DNA from: Leishmania infantum JPCM5
Taxonomy: Eukaryota; Euglenozoa; Kinetoplastea; Trypanosomatida; Trypanosomatidae
Reading direction: 5' to 3'
Assembly (NCBI RefSeq): GCF_000002875.2
Contig: NC_009388.2
Span: 192,501-256,500 of the forward strand
DNA length: 64,000 bases
Positions 51,447 through 62,848 of this stretch are shown one piece after another. Each line of letters begins with the position of its first letter. Positions within the stretch are counted from its first letter, which is position 1. The position numbers were made by a program, and so were the translations under genes. The notes under the pieces are model-generated. The model was not told the origin of the DNA, made no database searches, and saw only the letters and a program-made list of their open reading frames with translations.

Positions 51447-53843
51447 ATGTCCCCCATCCACAAAAAGCACATGGAAGTGCTCGGGCTGGGTGTGAAGGGC
51501 ACGGCTGGTGACGCGAGCAACACCCACCGCCCCGCTGGCGCGCTATCGTGGGAAGAGGAGCAGCTGCCGCGGGAGTCATCCCTCACCAGCGGCGCCACGG
51601 CGGCGGCGGCGGCAGCCGCTGCAGCGTCCGGGGACGTGCGTCATGGCCCTCTCCCCGAAGAAGACGACCTGAGCAACGCCACCATTGTCCTCGCAGCCGC
51701 TGCCGAAACAACAACGACGAGGACGCCGATCTTTGGCAGCAGCCTTCGCAGGTTCTCCGACCCCCTGGCGTCTTTGCCGCTCCGCCACCTGCTCCTCAGG
51801 GGGTCCAGTTTTGCATCCCCCCTAACGATCACGTCGGTTTGCCTGGAGCCGTGCCGTACACCTGGCGCGGAGGAGACGGCGGCGGCAGCAGCGACTCGGA
51901 TGACAGCGCGCAGCACGGCACCCGCCACTCAGCACGACCCTGCCGGCTCTATCGACATGGCCTTCGCCTCCAGGGTCCGCGCCGCGCCGTTGTCGCCGGT
52001 GACGGTACCGGCGCCCGCACACGATGCGGGCAACGACTACGTCACTCTTATCCGCTCGCTGCCGAGCCGCACCGCCTCCGTCGTCATGCCCTCCCTGTGC
52101 GCCTTCCGCGAGCGGCTGTGCAAGATGTCGTTCAAGCAGATTCTGTGGATTATCCTCCTCGTCGCCCTCGTCATGGTCGGCAACTTCATGCAGATCGTGA
52201 TGCTGAACTTCTGGCTCATCTCCTTCCCCTCCGATGGGACGCCTGGCAACTACACCGCCTTCGCCGTGCCGGGCATCTTCTTCGCCGTTCTCTTTGTGCT
52301 CCTCCTCGGCGCCTACACCGCGATCTGGCGGCCGTCGCTGCGCTTCGCCAGGCACGCGCACGGCTGGGTGATCCTCATCGGTGTCGGTTTCTGCGACGCC
52401 TTCAACAGCTGGCTGGCCACGTACGCCGCGTCGTACACCTCCGAGGTGCTGCAGGCGCTCTTTTCGAACCTCTGCCCCCTCTACGCCGTATTCCTCTGCA
52501 AGTGGATCCTGCACGACACGCGCCGCTACGCCAACGTCTACATCGTCTCCGTCTTTGTGCTCACCATATGCGGCATCCTCGCCGCCTCGCTCTACGGCCT
52601 CATCAAGGACCACAACATGGGCGAGGGCAAGTGGTGGATCCTCATCTTCTTCCTCTCCATGCCGTTTCGCGTGCTCATGAACGTGTGGCAGTCCCTGTAC
52701 ATGATCGTCTACACCCACGACCCGAACTTCGTCCTGTGGCTGCGCATGCGGCTGGCGACCGCGGAGGAGGCCGCCGAACCGGTTTCCGCCGCGGTGAGGG
52801 GCAGCAACGAGGTCACGCCCGACACCTCCGACACATTTTTCCGGGGTGGCGCCGACGTGGTCGCTGGCCCCGCCTCGCCTCTGGACGTCGACTGTGCAAA
52901 GGCGGCGTCATCGATCGCGCGCTACGACGGCCGCGCGTTGATGGGTGGACTCGAGGACGAGGAGGACGGCAAGGAAGAGCTGCGCGGCGCAAGACCTGCC
53001 AGGCACGCCAAGACGAAGATAGCAAACTCGGTGAAGCCCAACTCCGTAGATGTCAACGACGATGATGCTGTGGGGGACAGCACGGAGGCGCATGAGCCGG
53101 TGACAAGCGACAGCTCCGATGGCGCTGCTGGTGGTGTTGTTGCCACCGCCCCTGCAGCATCGCCAGGCGAGCCCGCTACGAGTCTCGTGAACGTGCATGG
53201 TGCGGTGTATAGCCTGAGTGGTGTTGAGGACGGTGAATACTTGCGTCCGACCGCGACTGGCGCGCCGCCGCTGCCGACGCAGACCATGTTCACGGTGCGC
53301 TACAACCAAGGTGAGGACACCATCGTCAAGCTCGTCATGCTGGCGGGTGAGACGGTGATACAGCTGTGCTTCACGTTGTGCCTGCTCCCGGCGGACGCGC
53401 TGCCGTGGTGGGGCAACAGCGAAACGGTCAGCGCGACGTTGGACAACTTCGCCGAGGGCATCCGCTGTGTCTTTACAATCCGAGACAACTTCCTCTACTG
53501 CTTCCTGTACACGCTCGGCTTCGTCTTCACGTACGTCGGGTGCGCCTACCTGAACCACTATAGCGCCGCCCTGTGCTCCATCGTTACCCAGCTCTCCTCG
53601 CCCGTCACAGCGCTCATGCTCGTCATTGTGCCGAGCTGGAACGTGCAGGTGGACGGCGACTCCCCCTGGTACTACAACATGATCGCCATCTTCTTCCTGT
53701 GTGTCGCAGCTCTCATCTACGTCATGTGGGAAGAGATGACGGATGACGAGAAGGTGCAAGCGGAGTACGAGCTGAAGATGAAGGAGCTGCGCGTGCGTCC
53801 GTCGTCGCACGAGGCGCCACATCACGTTACGATACAGGGGTGA
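51447..53843 (+). CDS. CRT-like membrane transporter 2 (tandem paralogue)
   Basis: A 798-residue relative of the preceding transporter, from ATG 51447 (an alternative ATG is eight codons downstream). Shared segments include WIILLVALVMVGNFMQIVML, CDAFNSWLATYAASYTSEVL, PFRVLMNVWQSLYMIVYTHD and the late YLNHYSAALCSIVTQLSSPV; the first helix starts at ~228 after a Ser/Ala-rich cytosolic tail. The central loop (~428-625) is longer and differs completely in sequence from that of paralogue 1, as does the N-terminus, so the pair is an old duplication with conserved membrane cores. It has the same predicted role as the first gene: solute export or import at an internal membrane, substrate unknown. Confidence 0.82.
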   Translation: MSPIHKKHMEVLGLGVKGTAGDASNTHRPAGALSWEEEQLPRESSLTSGATAAAAAAAAASGDVRHGPLPEEDDLSNATIVLAAAAETTTTRTPIFGSSLRRFSDPLASLPLRHLLLRGSSFASPLTITSVCLEPCRTPGAEETAAAAATRMTARSTAPATQHDPAGSIDMAFASRVRAAPLSPVTVPAPAHDAGNDYVTLIRSLPSRTASVVMPSLCAFRERLCKMSFKQILWIILLVALVMVGNFMQIVMLNFWLISFPSDGTPGNYTAFAVPGIFFAVLFVLLLGAYTAIWRPSLRFARHAHGWVILIGVGFCDAFNSWLATYAASYTSEVLQALFSNLCPLYAVFLCKWILHDTRRYANVYIVSVFVLTICGILAASLYGLIKDHNMGEGKWWILIFFLSMPFRVLMNVWQSLYMIVYTHDPNFVLWLRMRLATAEEAAEPVSAAVRGSNEVTPDTSDTFFRGGADVVAGPASPLDVDCAKAASSIARYDGRALMGGLEDEEDGKEELRGARPARHAKTKIANSVKPNSVDVNDDDAVGDSTEAHEPVTSDSSDGAAGGVVATAPAASPGEPATSLVNVHGAVYSLSGVEDGEYLRPTATGAPPLPTQTMFTVRYNQGEDTIVKLVMLAGETVIQLCFTLCLLPADALPWWGNSETVSATLDNFAEGIRCVFTIRDNFLYCFLYTLGFVFTYVGCAYLNHYSAALCSIVTQLSSPVTALMLVIVPSWNVQVDGDSPWYYNMIAIFFLCVAALIYVMWEEMTDDEKVQAEYELKMKELRVRPSSHEAPHHVTIQG

Positions 53844-54669
53844 GATGGCGCGCAGACCTGTACGGGTGCGTGAGTGGTGAGGGGTAAAGTGATTCTCGGC
53901 GCGCCCACGAGTATGTATGTGCCGGTGTGTTCAGAGAAGTTCTCTCTCTCTATACATATATATATGTGAGCCAAGCGATCCAGTGGAAGGGTGCGTGTGC
54001 GTCGACGGAGGGCAGGAGAGGTGTTGAAACCCCCTGCTGGTGTTCGAGAGTGTGGGTGTCGTTATGTAAGAAGCATGTGTCCGGTGACTGTGTGTGTGTT
54101 TTTTTTTGGGGGGGGGGTGAGCGAGCGTAGGCGCGCATCGCCCCCTTCTCTTTTCGTTGCTTGTCCCATCCACCGGAGCGCTCTCCTCCTCCTCCCTCCC
54201 TCCCTCCCTCCCTCCCTCTCCCTCGCCCTTAAGGAGAGCGATGCCGTCCCCAGACACACGCACGCAACATGCCGCCATACCCATCCGACGAACAAACCTA
54301 ATAAGAAGGTGTAGCAGGGGGAGGGGGGAGGGCTGAGCAGTAGCACCCGATGGAGCGTCTTCTGGCGACGGCGAGGCGAGCAAAACGTCGGAAGGTGGCC
54401 AGTGGGGGGTGGAGGTGGAGGGGTCACGGAGCACACCGCTCGCCACGTCGTGAAGGGTGCTTGCACGCTCGCCTCTGTGTGGCCTCTTACAGACGCGTCC
54501 TCTCCACCTCCTCTTATTCGTGTGCTTTAGTGTACGCGTGTGTATGTGTCTCGTGTGCACGGGCGCGGGCCATGTGGGCGCGCATCGGCAGACTGGGTCT
54601 CCCTCCTACAAGACCTGTTCGCTCTGTCCTAGAAGACGGCGAAAAACGGCGTGCGTGCGTGTTTCGTCG
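53844..54669 (+). other. Intergenic spacer with CT/CTCC tracts
   Basis: No gene. CT then TA tracts 53941-53965; T-run followed by G-run 54101-54118; (CTCC)n 54180-54220. Pyrimidine-rich sequence at 54490-54530 may contain the next gene's splice signal. Confidence 0.6.
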
Positions 54670-56547
54670 ATGTCGCCATCAACTTCAGCGGCACACGCTG
54701 GCCGTGGTGCGTATGTCCACGCAAGCCTGCTCTTACCGCGGTGGTCACGCGCTGCTGCTACTCGCTCCTCTCTGTCTTCTCTCCTCACTGGCACATGTGC
54801 CTACACGCCGAGTGCGGCCAAGCCGATCCCCCCTCCCTCAGCTCCGATGCGCGGGAAGGGGCACAAGCGTCTCGCTGCACGGTCCTTCCAGCAGTGGCAG
54901 AAGCTCCACTACAATGCACTGTGCGACCGTCAGATGCCCACGCCGTTGCACGCGACGTTGCGACTCCCCGTACGTCGTGTGGCGCACCCGCCGTCGTCAT
55001 GTCCGTCAGCGCCGGCGTCTGTGGATGTCCAGCTGGCGACGAACAGCAGCGCGGTGCTGCAGTGGTGGCAGCGCGAGTACGACCCTTTTCTTCTTGGGTG
55101 CGACGCTAGTGCACAAAGGACGGCCGGCCCAACGCCGCCAGCGACGACCGCGACGCATGTACTGGCCAGCACGCGCGTCAGTGCCCACGTTGGCCCGCCA
55201 GCACCGCCGCTGGGCTACCCCGATTACATCGCGATAGAGGCAAGGCAGCACACGGAAGGTGTCCTGCGGGGCGAGACGTACGCCTACCACCACGCAGCGG
55301 CGGTAGGGACTGTCCCGGCGCCGCCACCGGGTGCGGCGTACCCTTCACCAGTGAAGTGGATCCAGCAGCCATTGCTGGACGGCTTCGTCGCGCAGCGCCT
55401 CACTGCCCACACCGGTGTGACGACCGGTTCGCTTCTCGACACCCGGCGTACGGCGATGGCACTCGGTCGTCAGCTGCCGCCCGTTGAATTATCGCCGTTC
55501 TACGCGGCCAGTGCGTTGCTGGATCGGTGGTGCCTTTTCGGCGAGGCGGCAGCAGTCGTGCCGTCCATGCCGGCGTCATCAGGCGCCACCTTGGATGGGA
55601 CACAGCAGCCGCACGATGCGGCCGCGCATCACCTCCGCATCGCAGAGCTGGCGCTCGGGGCGGGGCTTCTGTCAAACTACCGCGCCGTGTGGCTGAACGG
55701 CGCCGTGCTCTCGCACCCCGGCACAGGCCGCTCTGTCCTTGTTGTCGGTCCCCGACGCAGCGGGAAGACTACGCTGGCGTTGCACTGCCTTTCGGCGGCT
55801 GCGATCCAGGCGTCCAGCAGCGCGAGCGGCGACGGCGGTGTGCGGCTGACGGCGGTGGAACACTTCTTCCTCGCATCTGGCATGCCTGTTCGACGCATGC
55901 TAGACCCTGCCAGCGCGCGGCTCGCATCACCGATCATCTTCGCGTGCTCACTGCCGCACCACATCACCGTGGGCCTTGGCGCTGTGTTGGGCACCCTGCG
56001 GCCGAACCCTGGCTTGGCAGCCGCCGTGGAGCTCCCGCCCTTTCTCCAGTGCGAGGCCGGCCTACGCGCTTTCCTGCGCAACACCGACGGTGTGCTGTGG
56101 AACATGAGCAAGACGTACCGCGTGCGACTCGAAGACACCTACAGAGCATCCTCGCCTGACACCAGCACGCAGTGGGACCCCGTCGTCATAAACACCCTGG
56201 CAGGCGTAGTGCTGCTCGACTGGAACGTGGAGGAGCTCGCCAGCACGTCGCCGACGCCGGTGCGCAACGCGGTTCGCAAGATCCCACTGCACGACGGCGG
56301 CGTGGAAGAGCTCCTGAAGCGGGCACACGACTACATGTTTCACGGGCATCATCTCCTGCGCACGGTCTACGACGCACCGCAGGACGCACCCGCACGGCTC
56401 GCAGGCGCTCTTGCAGATGAGTGGGACACGGCGCAGCCCCAGTCCCTCGCTGACGGCACCGCGCCAGCCCTGCACTGCATCGAAGGTTCTGTTAACTTCG
56501 ACCTCGCCACGCAACTTATCATGAGCCTCCTCAGCGAACGTGCGTGA
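54670..56547 (+). CDS. P-loop protein, putative mitochondrial, function unknown
   Basis: ATG 54670 gives 625 residues starting MSPSTSAAHAGRGAYVHASL, a basic Ala/Ser/Arg-rich presequence-like N-terminus; a later in-frame ATG at 54847 (MRGKGHKRLAARSFQQW) is an alternative start. A clear Walker A, GPRRSGKTT at ~360-368, follows a hydrophobic strand (SVLVV), and the next helix reads LALHCLSAAAIQ. This strand-P-loop-helix, preceded by GAVLSHPGTGR, resembles HPr-kinase/phosphorylase-like P-loop proteins, but no other motif of that family is secure. Downstream segments LPHHITVGLGAVLGTLRPNP and LAGVVLLDWNVEEL may hold the rest of the nucleotide fold. It is the last recognisable gene of the plus-strand array. 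Confidence 0.68.
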   Translation: MSPSTSAAHAGRGAYVHASLLLPRWSRAAATRSSLSSLLTGTCAYTPSAAKPIPPPSAPMRGKGHKRLAARSFQQWQKLHYNALCDRQMPTPLHATLRLPVRRVAHPPSSCPSAPASVDVQLATNSSAVLQWWQREYDPFLLGCDASAQRTAGPTPPATTATHVLASTRVSAHVGPPAPPLGYPDYIAIEARQHTEGVLRGETYAYHHAAAVGTVPAPPPGAAYPSPVKWIQQPLLDGFVAQRLTAHTGVTTGSLLDTRRTAMALGRQLPPVELSPFYAASALLDRWCLFGEAAAVVPSMPASSGATLDGTQQPHDAAAHHLRIAELALGAGLLSNYRAVWLNGAVLSHPGTGRSVLVVGPRRSGKTTLALHCLSAAAIQASSSASGDGGVRLTAVEHFFLASGMPVRRMLDPASARLASPIIFACSLPHHITVGLGAVLGTLRPNPGLAAAVELPPFLQCEAGLRAFLRNTDGVLWNMSKTYRVRLEDTYRASSPDTSTQWDPVVINTLAGVVLLDWNVEELASTSPTPVRNAVRKIPLHDGGVEELLKRAHDYMFHGHHLLRTVYDAPQDAPARLAGALADEWDTAQPQSLADGTAPALHCIEGSVNFDLATQLIMSLLSERA

Positions 56548-58700
56548 AAGAGCCCCCACCCACTCCCTCTCCCCCAGCGGCCCGCGACAGGCACACACAC
56601 ACACACACACGCACGCGCACGTGACCTCCACTAATCACTGCAACGTTCAACACCAAAAACAACACAGCAGTGAAAAGCGCGCCCACCAGCCAGCCAAACA
56701 ACGCCATCGACCCGGGCCGCTTTTGGGCCCGCCCGCCCACCGCACATGCCAAAGAGCCGGCGAAACACAGAACCCGGCACGCCCCGAGAGCCCCGCACAG
56801 GCGGCGCGCAGGAAAAGGGCAACGCTGGCAACTATTTCCCCCCAACGCGCCCACCCCCGCCCCTCCCCGAAACCCGCCGGCCACGCCCCCTCCCCCGGGC
56901 CGTGCCGGGGCCCCGCTCGCCAGGCTGGAGGCGGCAAGCGCCCGCCAGGGACCGGCCCCCCGGGCGCGGCCCGGCACCGCGGGGGCGGTGGGGGGGGGGG
57001 CCAGACCCCCCCCCGCGCGCAAACGCCCCGGAAAACAATAATTTTCACACCCACAACACCCGCCCTTCTCTGAAAGCATCTCTGCGAACACCGCCGCGAG
57101 CGCCAAAACCCATTTCCCTACAACTTCAACGAATTGGGGAAGCAAGGCGTCCGTCTTCCACGCGTCCGGCGCGAACGCCGCACGACGCCCAGACACCGCA
57201 GGGCGGCAAAACGGCCAACCCCCGTGGCGGCATGCCCGCCGCGTTTCCTCTGCGGGGGCGGAGGCTGGAGGCCGGCCACGGCAAAAGGCCCCACCGCCCA
57301 ACAGCGCCAGGGCTGCGCAAGGCACCGCCAGAAACCGCGGCCGCCAAAGGCGTGATGAAGGCAACCTGGCCCGCTAGGGGGGGGGGGATGCTGGGCTGGA
57401 GCGACGGTGGGCGTTTTGCGTTTCAAAGACCGCCCTCGTCACAAGAGCCGCTTTTCCCCTCAGAGAAGCACGCGCCCACCGCGGTTCCGCAAAGCCGATG
57501 AAGAGACCAGCCCCCACCCGACCCAAGGCGCAGCTGGAAAAAGAATCGTGACAGCCCCCTTTCGGCGCACGCCGCCCCGCGCCGTGGAAACACGCCCGGA
57601 AAACCAAAAGCCACACAAAGGGCACGCCGGCACCGCCTGCCTTATTTTCCGAAAAGTTTAACGGTGCAAAAAAACAACCCGCCCAGCACACATGAGCGCC
57701 AATGAAAAAAAAACATCATCGAAAACCTCGCAAACACGCCCAGGTAGCGCCCCAGACCGAAACACACCCGTAAAAACGAAGGCGCCGCACACCCTCTAAA
57801 GTAGAAAAAAAACCTCGTGCTACAAGCCGATCCTCGTTGCTAAGCTGAGCGGGGTCTTTGGCGGCCGCCAGCCGCTAACCAGCTTTTCAACGCCCCGCCC
57901 ATCCCGCCAATGAAAACAAACCGCCGGGCCCTCGACCAGGTGTGCGAAAAAAAAAACGCGCCCAACACCGCTGGCGAAAAGACGGGCGCGGCCAACAGAA
58001 AAGGCCCCCCCCCCGCAGCCGTAATGTGTGAAAAAAGGGTGGGCAGACACCCCCCCCCCGAAGAAAGGCCCAAAAGATGTTTTTTTTTTGGCGCCTTGCT
58101 TGATCGCGTCCCGCGTTGCAGCCGTTAAAAAAAAAGCGGCAGAGAGAAGACACCGGCAAGGCGTGAGTGCCGTATTTCTGCCACACGCCCCCTCCCTTAA
58201 AACACGCGAATAAGAAAACATTTGCGCAACAAGGCTTAGCAGCACCAGGAAACGTATAAAACGCGGCAAAAGAACCCCACGCGCCAAGAGGTTTTTTGAC
58301 AGGCAAAGGCGCACACATGTATTTTCCGGGGGTGACCATCCCAACCGCCAAAACAAAAAGGTACCACACGTGACCTTTGGGCGCTTCATGCGCAAGTTGT
58401 TCTTCGCGCCCGTCCGCGCGGCAACCGAATCTGGGGGCCCTGTCTCGGTCGAATCGCGACCCCTTGGGCGCGCAAGCCCCCCCCCCCGGTGGCCCACACG
58501 CCCTTTCCACCGGCAACCCCCCCCCGGATCTTTCTATCCTGGGCGAACGGCCAAAGCCATCAACAAGCTAGGAACAATCGAAAGAGGGGTGTTGCGGGCA
58601 GTTCGCGGCGGCGGTGGGAGAGGGCTAGGCTTTTTCTCGAAAAGGAGGGTGGGTGGGTCTGGAAGGACAAATGGCCCACACAGAAACCGGGAGAGGGGGG
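56548..58700. other. Gene-free tract rich in A and C runs
   Basis: After a final CA tract (~56592-56610) the sequence changes: microsatellites vanish and homopolymer runs of A or C dominate the plus strand (for example near 57003, 57705, 57945, 58008, 58050, 58126 and 58482), with few G or T runs. No open frame has coding character on either strand. Confidence 0.7.
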
Positions 58701-61700
58701 CTATTAGGGCAACCTTTGCGGCACCGGCACCGGCGATCCCATAGCGACATTTTCCCCGCAGACCCTCACGGCACAGGTGCTCAGGAGACTCTTCGCAGGG
58801 GGGGGGTCGCACTCACAGTGCAACTTCTGAAAGGTTGCCGGCCCCGTTCGACCCGCGCAATGCAGCTCGCAAGGGGGGGGGTGAGGGCAGGAAAGGTTTG
58901 GGGTAAGCCAAGCAGACCGCGCGCCGCGTTTTCTGCGGCGAAGCCCGCGTCATGCCGTCATTGGTACCCTCACAACTGGTATTGCGGTTTGGGGAACGCG
59001 CGGAATGTGGCTGCGCATGGCTGGTGGTCGGAAAAACATGCCGGGCTCGTCGTGGCGCTTGGTGCGGGCTCGGGTGCGACCACGGCCGCTGGCGCAGTTG
59101 GGCTGTGGTTCGGGGGTGTGGGCGGGTTTTGCCCCCCGATGCGTTTTTAAAGCATCACCACTTTGGTGAAAATAGGGATATTTCGGGCATCTGTGGCGTC
59201 CGGCGTGGCCGCAAAAATGTGTAGTTTCAAAAGGGACGCCTCCGGGAATTTTGGTTGTGGGCTTCAGGGGCCGTCCTTGGGGTGTGGGTTGGCTGGGCCT
59301 CGGGGTGCGGTGGCGATGGGGAAGCGGTGCCGGATAACCCGCCCGCCTAAGACGCTCTTTTTTGCAAAAAGCGCCGAAGAGGGCGCAGCCGGGGGCGGTG
59401 GAGGGGGGAGGGAAACGGCGGGGGGGGGGGGGCATTTGTGGCGGCGGGTGGGCCGGGGCGGCCACAAACGGGGGCCGGGGCCTTTGGCGCCGGCGGGCGT
59501 GGACCCAGAAGAAAAAAGCATGCGCCCACCAAGGAAAGGAAAAACGGATCCCGTTTCAAAACAAGCGACCCATGAAGGGCGATACCTGCAGACACGCCCG
59601 GCCCCTATTGTCACGCCAAAAAGGCGGCATCGCGAACAATTTTTTTTTCCTGCACGAGGGGGCCTGTTCACCACGTGCGCCGCGCCATGCGGGGGGGGGG
59701 GGGGGGCGGGGCCCCCTGCGGTGCCTGCACCCCCCTTTGGGGGGTTAATTGAGGGCGGCGGAAAAACCCGCAGGCCAAAACCGCTCTCCACAGCCCATCC
59801 CCTTGGCTTTCTGTTTTCAGGAAAACGCCAGGCCCAGACACGGCATACCACTGGCGCAAACAAACCTTGTTTTGGCGGCCTCGCGGCGCATCCCACGGCA
59901 GTGGGGGTAACAGGGGGGCCTTCCTAAAGAGCGCATTTTTGCCGTCGGCCATCGGGGCGGCCTCCTAAACAGCAAGGGGCTGAGAGAGGCTTTGTCGCCT
60001 GCAAAACGCGGGTGGTTAGCGGGGCGGTGCCGGGCTGGCGATGGCGGGTTGTGGGGCGGCTTTTTTCAAAGCCGAAACGCGCAGCCTTTTGCTTTCAAAA
60101 AGGCTTCTGCGGCGCCACTCCTCCTTTTCAAGGCCCCATGGTTTGCTACTTGTTGGAAACGGCCGGGGGTCGAACGGCGAAAGGGGGTGCCGGCTGGCCC
60201 GACCAAAAACAAAAAAGAAAACGCCCGCCAAAAATGCGAGCCAACCCCCCCTCCCATTTATGAATGCAAGAAGTGATCTTGGGAACAAGCGCCGGGCTGC
60301 ACAACCCAAGCGGTGACAAAAAGGGGTGGGCGAAGAGAGAAATGGTGGGATGAGGGGGCTTCTCGCAACCCTTTTGGTTGGGGGAGAAGGGCTTGCCTTT
60401 TTGGCCTTGCGCGAAGGTTTCTCTAATAACCACCTGCGGGGCATTGCCTTTTGGGCCTGGCATAAATAGCGGGGTGCAAACTGAGGGGTTTGAAATCTCT
60501 GTTGGCAGACTTTTTTTATTGCGAAGCAGATATCGAACGCCGGCCGCCACCCTCTCATCTTTTCTGGCTTCTAGTAGGCTCTTTGCCCCTTTGGCGGAAC
60601 AATGCGCCTACGGGCTTTGGGGCGGGCCAGGGGTTCGGGGCTCTGTTGGCCAGAATTCGCTTAACGGTGTCTGTGGTGCAAAAACTTGACTTTCAAAATA
60701 TTAGCGTCAGATAAAAGCATCCGTGATCATGAAGTCGTCATTGCAACGGCGGGTTTCTTTTTTGGTGGTGATACGGTGCTGGGGTGGGAGCTGCTTTTTT
60801 TTTTTTGAAGGGCCGTGTCCCCGGCCAGGCCCCAGGCGGGATGGAAAAGGGCGCCCTGGCACAACACCGCGGGCGGCATTCTTTTGAGCACCAGAACGCA
60901 TTTAAAAAACAACTGACTTCTTAGTGACATTTTCATCCATGGGGTGCAGAAACCGCTCTTTTACACCATTTTGCTCCTATCAGGGCCGCTTTCCCGCTTG
61001 AAAGTTTTATTCTGGCGGTCTTGCGGCCTTGTTGCCGGCGTCGGGTTGAAACGCTTGGGGGCGCCTTGTGTGGGCTGCTGCTGGGCCTTTCGCTTTCCCG
61101 CGGGTGTTTTAACAGCATCACCGCTGCAACAGCCAGACGCGAAACAGTGCGCAGATTTCCGAAATTGGTATAAACAGGGCGTCGTGACGAGCCGCCCCGG
61201 GAAAAGGCGGGGGGGGGCGCTGTTTGCGGTTGCGTGGGCTGCTGAAAACCCTTTAATTTCTTTACCCCAAGATGGGCGTCGTTAATTTTTTTGGGGCCAT
61301 TTCTGTTTTGGGCGCCCCTGTGGCATTACAAAGACCCGTGTGGGGATCGGGAAACGCTTTGCGGCCGCGCCGGCTTTGGGGGTCGCGGCGCGGGCGGTGG
61401 GCGCTGGTGGGCTTGGGCTGGTCTTTTTCGGGGGGTCCGGTGCGCTGCGGTGCCTTTTTGGTGGCGCGGGTTTTCGGGCCCCGGGGCCGCGCGCCGAGGG
61501 CCGGACCGCGCCCCTGGGCCCACCCCGCCCCGCGCCGCCGCGCCCCGCCCCTTTCCCCGCTTTTGGGCGGGGCTGGGGTTCGCCGCTGGGGCCGCCCCAG
61601 GGCACCGGCGGGGCCGCTAAAAGCGGCGCCAGGCCAGAGCCTACCCTCCGCCGGAAACACCGTGCTCGCAGGCAAAACAAAGGCGGCCATTCCGCCCCGT

Positions 61701-62678
61701 GGCGTTTTTTTGGCGGATGCTGTGTAGGGTTATGCTTGTGTGGAAAGTGGGCGCTTCGTGCCGTAAAGGGGGGCCTTTCAGGCCCGGGCTGTTCTGTTTT
61801 CTGGTGGCCCAAACCCCAAGGCGCCGTATGTTGTTCATTTTGCTTTGCTCGGTGCTGCGTCGCGGGCGGGTTTTTGTATCCCGTCCGGGGGTTCGGTCTC
61901 CGGCTTTTGCGCGGCTTGGGCGGCCTTGGTGGGTGTTGTGGGTTCCTGGGCTCTCCTTTGGGCGCTGGCGGCGCTTGGGGCCACGCGCGCCAACCTGTTC
62001 GCCCAACCCTTTGCCCGTGCCGGTTGGGCGGGTCATGTCGCCGGGGTCTTTTTGCATGACGTGCATGTTTGATTGCCTTGGTGGCTCTGTCGTGGGGTTC
62101 TGCGTGTGTGGGGGGCGGGGGGGGGCATTTGCGTGCCTTTTAGGGGTGGGTTTTTTTGGGTTTCGTGAAAGGAGGTCGCCGTTTCTTTCGAAGTGGGTTT
62201 GATGGGGTCTTGCGGGGTTGTTCCGTGTTTTTCTGTGCCCCGATTGTGTTGGGGCGCGCGGTGGTGGGCTTTGTGGCGGGGGCAAGGCGTGGCTTGCTCG
62301 GATGCGCTGGGGGCTTCGATCCCCCAACGACGTGGAGCGCCTCGGTTTGTGGTTTCCAAGGGCCCGGTGCACCGGTTCGCTTTTGGGAAGCAAAGCAGCC
62401 CCTACCCCCACGAATCCCGAATCACTTCTGTGCCGGTGGCTGGGGGGAGGTGCCTGCAACATCGGAAAGCCAGAGTGATTCATCGCTACTCATGTCTGCG
62501 GTCGGGTCCTGGATGGCTTTGCGTCGGGGTGGCGTGCGACAGTGGGGGCGGTTTCGTCATTTATGTGATGGGCAGCGTGCAAGCGAGACTCGAACGTACC
62601 CAACCCAGCCCGTACACTTCCCGCTACTGTGAGGAGCCTGCGCCACCCCGAGGGGGATACCCTGGGACTGGCGACAAA
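58701..62678. other. Gene-free tract rich in G and T runs
   Basis: From about 58.7 kb the bias is reversed: the plus strand now carries long G runs (58799, 58873, 59416, 59688, 61211, 62112) and T runs (59640, 60797). No gene, RNA gene or transposon could be supported. Open frames of 150-280 codons on both strands are Gly/Pro/Arg/Ala-rich by-products of GC content. Confidence 0.7.
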
Positions 62679-62848
62679 CATGGTGGGGGAGCAGTTAAAA
62701 GGTGACCCGCGGGGCGGTGTTTTGAGTGTGCGGCGGGGGTCGTGCCCAGATGATTGGGGGGGGGGAGCTCTTTTACTCTAATGCGCGTGTCCACGGCTAC
62801 GTCGCACCACGCGGTGGGGCGTGCGGCGGGACGGGGGCAGGCTCGTGC
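62679..62848 (-). mobile_element. SIDER/ingi-like degenerate retroposon remnant, copy B
   Basis: Carries the same two blocks as the 45.1-kb segment in the same order, spaced by 102 instead of 88 bases. Differences in the 39-base block are mostly transitions. On the minus strand it reads GCGTGGTGCGACG at the block shared with retroposon hallmarks. It marks the right edge of the homopolymer-rich tract. Confidence 0.4.

Noticed and set aside
56531..57364. 277-codon minus-strand frame at the edge of the gene-free tract
   Set aside because: It spans homopolymer runs and overlaps the CA tract; no similarity to any family and no convergent-gene signals.
61340..62059. 239-codon plus-strand frame in the homopolymer-rich tract
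   Set aside because: Gly/Arg/Pro/Ala composition follows base content; no domain or start context.
62300..62330. GGGGGCTTCGATCCCCC hairpin resembling a tRNA T-arm
   Set aside because: The loop register does not fit TTCRANT with a G53-C61 pair and no other tRNA arms are present.
62560..62640. tRNA-like B-box (GTTCGAGTC) on the minus strand
   Set aside because: The flanking bases do not pair as a T-stem and no cloverleaf could be drawn.
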